From Candidatus Krumholzibacteriota bacterium (lineage in GTDB: Bacteria > Krumholzibacteriota > Krumholzibacteriia > Krumholzibacteriales > Krumholzibacteriaceae): 8,787 nt of DNA. Where the stretch lies: contig DAOVFR010000094.1 of assembly GCA_030672805.1 (NCBI GenBank), positions 1 to 8,787 of the forward strand. Reading direction: 5' to 3'. The notes under the pieces are model-generated. The model saw nothing but the letters and a program-made list of their open reading frames with translations, did no database searches and was not told the DNA's origin. The position numbers and the translations under genes are program-made. Of this stretch, positions 6,925 through 8,787 are shown in pieces (position 1 is the first letter of the stretch; each line of letters opens with the position of its first letter).

Positions 6925-8475
6925 TTACTTCGGTGTCAGCATCATACAGGGAATTATCATCTCTTCAAGAGATACTCCCCCGTGCTGAAAGGTCCCGCGG
7001 TACTGTTTCTCGTACTTGTGGAACTTTGTCGGGTACACGAAGTAGTAGTTCTCCTTCGCGATGATGTAGTTCTTCGACGGGCTTTCCGCGGGAAGCTTGT
7101 AGTCGAGAGGCCTGCGGATCAGGAACGTCTGTTTGGCGTCCCCGTTGAGGTTTTCCCCGAACTTGTACCGGAGGTTCGTCGATGTGTCCCGGTTTCCGTG
7201 CACGAGACTCGCCTTGCAGCCCAGGATCGCCCCGTGGTCGGTCGTGATGATTACCTTCGCCCCCTGCCTCGATATCTTCTTGAGGATCTCGAACAGCGCC
7301 GAGTGGCTGAACCAGGAACGCATGAGCGATCTGAACGCACTCTCGTCCGGCGCGATCTCCTGCAGGATCTCGTTCTGGCTCCTGCCGTGGGCGAGGATAT
7401 CGAGGAAATTGAAAACCATCGCAACAAACTGGATGTTCGTATAGCTGCTTACCTGCTTTCGGATCTCGTTCGCTTCCTCGATCTCGTAGATCTTGATATA
7501 CTTCGTCGTGATGTTGCCGATCCTCGAGCGCTTGAATTGCTCGATCATCAGATTCTTTTCATACCGGTTCTTGCTCAGATCGTCCTTCGAACGCTCGAGC
7601 CAGTATTTCGGATAAAGCTTCTGGATATCGAGCGGAAACAGCCCCGAGAAAACCGCGTTCCTCGAGTAGGGCGTGGCAGTCGGAAGGATCGAGTAGTAGT
7701 AATCTCGCCGGATGTTGTAAAAAGGTGCAAGCAGATCCTCTATCTTCAGCCACTGGTCGTACCTCATGCAATCAATGACGATGAAGTAGACCTTTTCCTT
7801 CGCGTAGATCGGCGGAAAGACAAACTGCTTGAAGACATCGACGCTCAGGATCGGACGCTCCTTCGAATTGATCCACTGCATGTAACTGTCCTCGATATAC
7901 CGGCCGAATTCAACGTTGCAGTTCCTGCGCAGGTCCTGGTGCGTCTGATTGAGGCCGGTCCCGCTGAACCGGTCGAACTCGAGATCCCACTGCGAGAGCT
8001 CCTGGTGAATCCTCGCCCACCCCTCCCAGTCCGGACCCCGCACCACCTCGTCGCTGATTCGCCGGAAGACCTGCAGGTAATCCTTGCTCACTGTCCCTTC
8101 CTGGATCTTGTGAGACTCGAGCAGCTGTTTGACCGCCGAGTAAATCTGGAGGGGATTGACCGGCTTGAGCAGGTAATCGTCGATCTTCATCCCGATCGCC
8201 TGCTCCATGAGATCCTCCGCCTCGTTCTTCGTGATCATGATCACGGGAAGGTTCGGGTCGACCTCCTTGATCTCGAGCAGCGTCTCGAACCCGCTCTTGC
8301 CGGGCATCGTCTCATCGAGCAGGATCAGATCGAATCGTTCTTTCCCAAGAAGGTTAATCGCCTCTTCCCCGCTCGCGACCCCGCGAATGTGGTACCCCTT
8401 CTCCTCGATGAATATCATGTGTGACCGCAAAAGATCTATCTCGTCGTCAACCCACAGTATCTTTTTCTCCTTCAC
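6925..8475 (-). CDS. porX: PorX-like response regulator with PglZ/alkaline-phosphatase-type output domain
   Basis: A 516-aa two-component regulator with an enzymatic output instead of a DNA-binding domain. The receiver domain (~4-120) has the acidic pair Asp10/Asp11, phospho-acceptor Asp54 in LLDETMPG, Thr82 in MITKN and Lys104 in LLKPVN. A helical linker (~130-205) leads to a PglZ-type domain of the alkaline phosphatase superfamily (~225-516). Likely metal and active-site residues are Asp235 (FIVIDCMRYDQW), Thr266 (LPTATPYSRNAVFSG), Asp359 and His363 (FLDILAHG), Asp413-His414 (TTDHGA) and His498 (QHGG). Architecture, length and motifs match PorX, which in Bacteroidota controls type IX secretion with the kinase PorY and, as I recall, hydrolyses oligonucleotides. 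The GTG start at 8475 has AAGGGAG 5 nt upstream. It lies 22 nt after a histidine kinase gene, its probable partner. A role in secretion is unproven here; the orthologue name is moderately sure, the domain call very sure. Confidence 0.9.
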   Translation of the reverse strand: MKEKKILWVDDEIDLLRSHMIFIEEKGYHIRGVASGEEAINLLGKERFDLILLDETMPGKSGFETLLEIKEVDPNLPVIMITKNEAEDLMEQAIGMKIDDYLLKPVNPLQIYSAVKQLLESHKIQEGTVSKDYLQVFRRISDEVVRGPDWEGWARIHQELSQWDLEFDRFSGTGLNQTHQDLRRNCNVEFGRYIEDSYMQWINSKERPILSVDVFKQFVFPPIYAKEKVYFIVIDCMRYDQWLKIEDLLAPFYNIRRDYYYSILPTATPYSRNAVFSGLFPLDIQKLYPKYWLERSKDDLSKNRYEKNLMIEQFKRSRIGNITTKYIKIYEIEEANEIRKQVSSYTNIQFVAMVFNFLDILAHGRSQNEILQEIAPDESAFRSLMRSWFSHSALFEILKKISRQGAKVIITTDHGAILGCKASLVHGNRDTSTNLRYKFGENLNGDAKQTFLIRRPLDYKLPAESPSKNYIIAKENYYFVYPTKFHKYEKQYRGTFQHGGVSLEEMIIPCMMLTPK

Positions 8476-8497
8476 GTTATCTCCCTTTTCACCCGGC

Positions 8498-8787
8498 TCA
8501 GACGACGGGAAACGATATCAGGAACGTCGTCCCCCTGTTCACCTGGGAGCTGAGAACCTTGATCGCCCCGTGGTGAATATCCTCGACTATCCTTTTTACG
8601 AGCGCCAGTCCCAGTCCCCATCCCCTGCTCTTTGTCGTGAACCCCGGAGAGAAAACCCGTCTTCGAACGCCCGCGCTCATACCCCTCCCGTTATCGCTGA
8701 AATATATCTCCAGACGGTCCGGATTCCTGTTCATTATACACCTTATCTGGATTTTCCCTCCCTCGTCCTCGATCGCGTCGAGCGAAT
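8498..8787 (-). CDS. Sensor histidine kinase, C-terminal ATPase domain only (5' part beyond the window)
   Basis: The last 95 codons of a two-component sensor kinase are visible; the sensor, membrane and phospho-acceptor His regions lie outside. The fragment is a GHKL ATP-binding domain: it begins inside the N box (SLDAIEDEGG), then has the G1 box YFSDNGRGM, the F box RRVFSPGFTT and the G2 box KSRGWGLGLALVKRIV, and closes with the GTTFLISFPV beta-strand. Its first complete codon is at 8785. It ends 22 nt before the PorX-like regulator, so the two very probably form a cognate pair in one transcript. The RGWGLGL form of the G2 box, with Trp, resembles kinases I associate with Bacteroidota and relatives, including PorY-type ones, but the missing sensor part prevents a firm subfamily call. 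Confidence 0.92.
   Translation of the reverse strand, partial: SLDAIEDEGGKIQIRCIMNRNPDRLEIYFSDNGRGMSAGVRRRVFSPGFTTKSRGWGLGLALVKRIVEDIHHGAIKVLSSQVNRGTTFLISFPVV

Noticed and set aside
6982..8424. A 480-codon plus-strand open frame opposite the PorX-like gene.
   Set aside because: It is exactly codon-aligned with the sense gene, is Val/Leu/Arg/Asp-rich without domain features, and is explained by avoidance of sense codons whose complements are stops.

Overview
This is a GC-rich, gene-dense bacterial window in which every supported gene lies on the minus strand, so transcription runs from high to low coordinates. Nine complete or nearly complete genes and one partial gene are packed with overlaps of 4-32 nt or gaps of 19-31 nt. 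The only longer gap is 82 nt (4312-4393). The OstA/LptA-type protein points to a diderm with an outer membrane. The PorX-type response regulator is a family best known from Bacteroidota. Together with the high GC these suggest an uncultured member or relative of the FCB superphylum (Krumholzibacteriota-, Latescibacterota- or Zixibacteria-like). That placement is an inference; no marker gene in the window settles it.

In transcription order, the first block holds the C-terminal ATPase domain of a sensor histidine kinase (8498 to the window edge), a PorX-like response regulator fused to a PglZ/alkaline-phosphatase-type domain (6925-8475), tsaE (6402-6893), tsaB (5671-6405), a rimI-type N-acetyltransferase (5223-5678) and a purine nucleoside phosphorylase (4394-5230). 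The second block, after the 82-nt gap, holds accD (3406-4311), folC (2058-3437), a ROK-family sugar kinase resembling glucokinase (1082-2029) and the N-terminal part of a secreted OstA/LptA-like protein (1 to 1062, running off the left edge).

The first block joins a two-component signalling pair to the TsaB/TsaE part of the t6A37 tRNA-modification machinery, a protein acetyltransferase often linked to TsaB, and purine salvage. The second block starts with accD-folC, a known conserved pair (fatty-acid and folate metabolism), and continues into sugar phosphorylation and outer-membrane lipid transport. The 82-nt gap is the one place where a separate promoter is likely; it carries a weak promoter-like pair and two copies of an octamer.

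The most interesting feature is the PorX homologue. It keeps the phospho-acceptor aspartate and what look like all metal-binding residues of the phosphatase-like domain. It is directly downstream of a histidine kinase, its likely partner, and directly upstream of tsaE. No type IX secretion component is visible here. No RNA gene, mobile element, CRISPR array or clear terminator was found.
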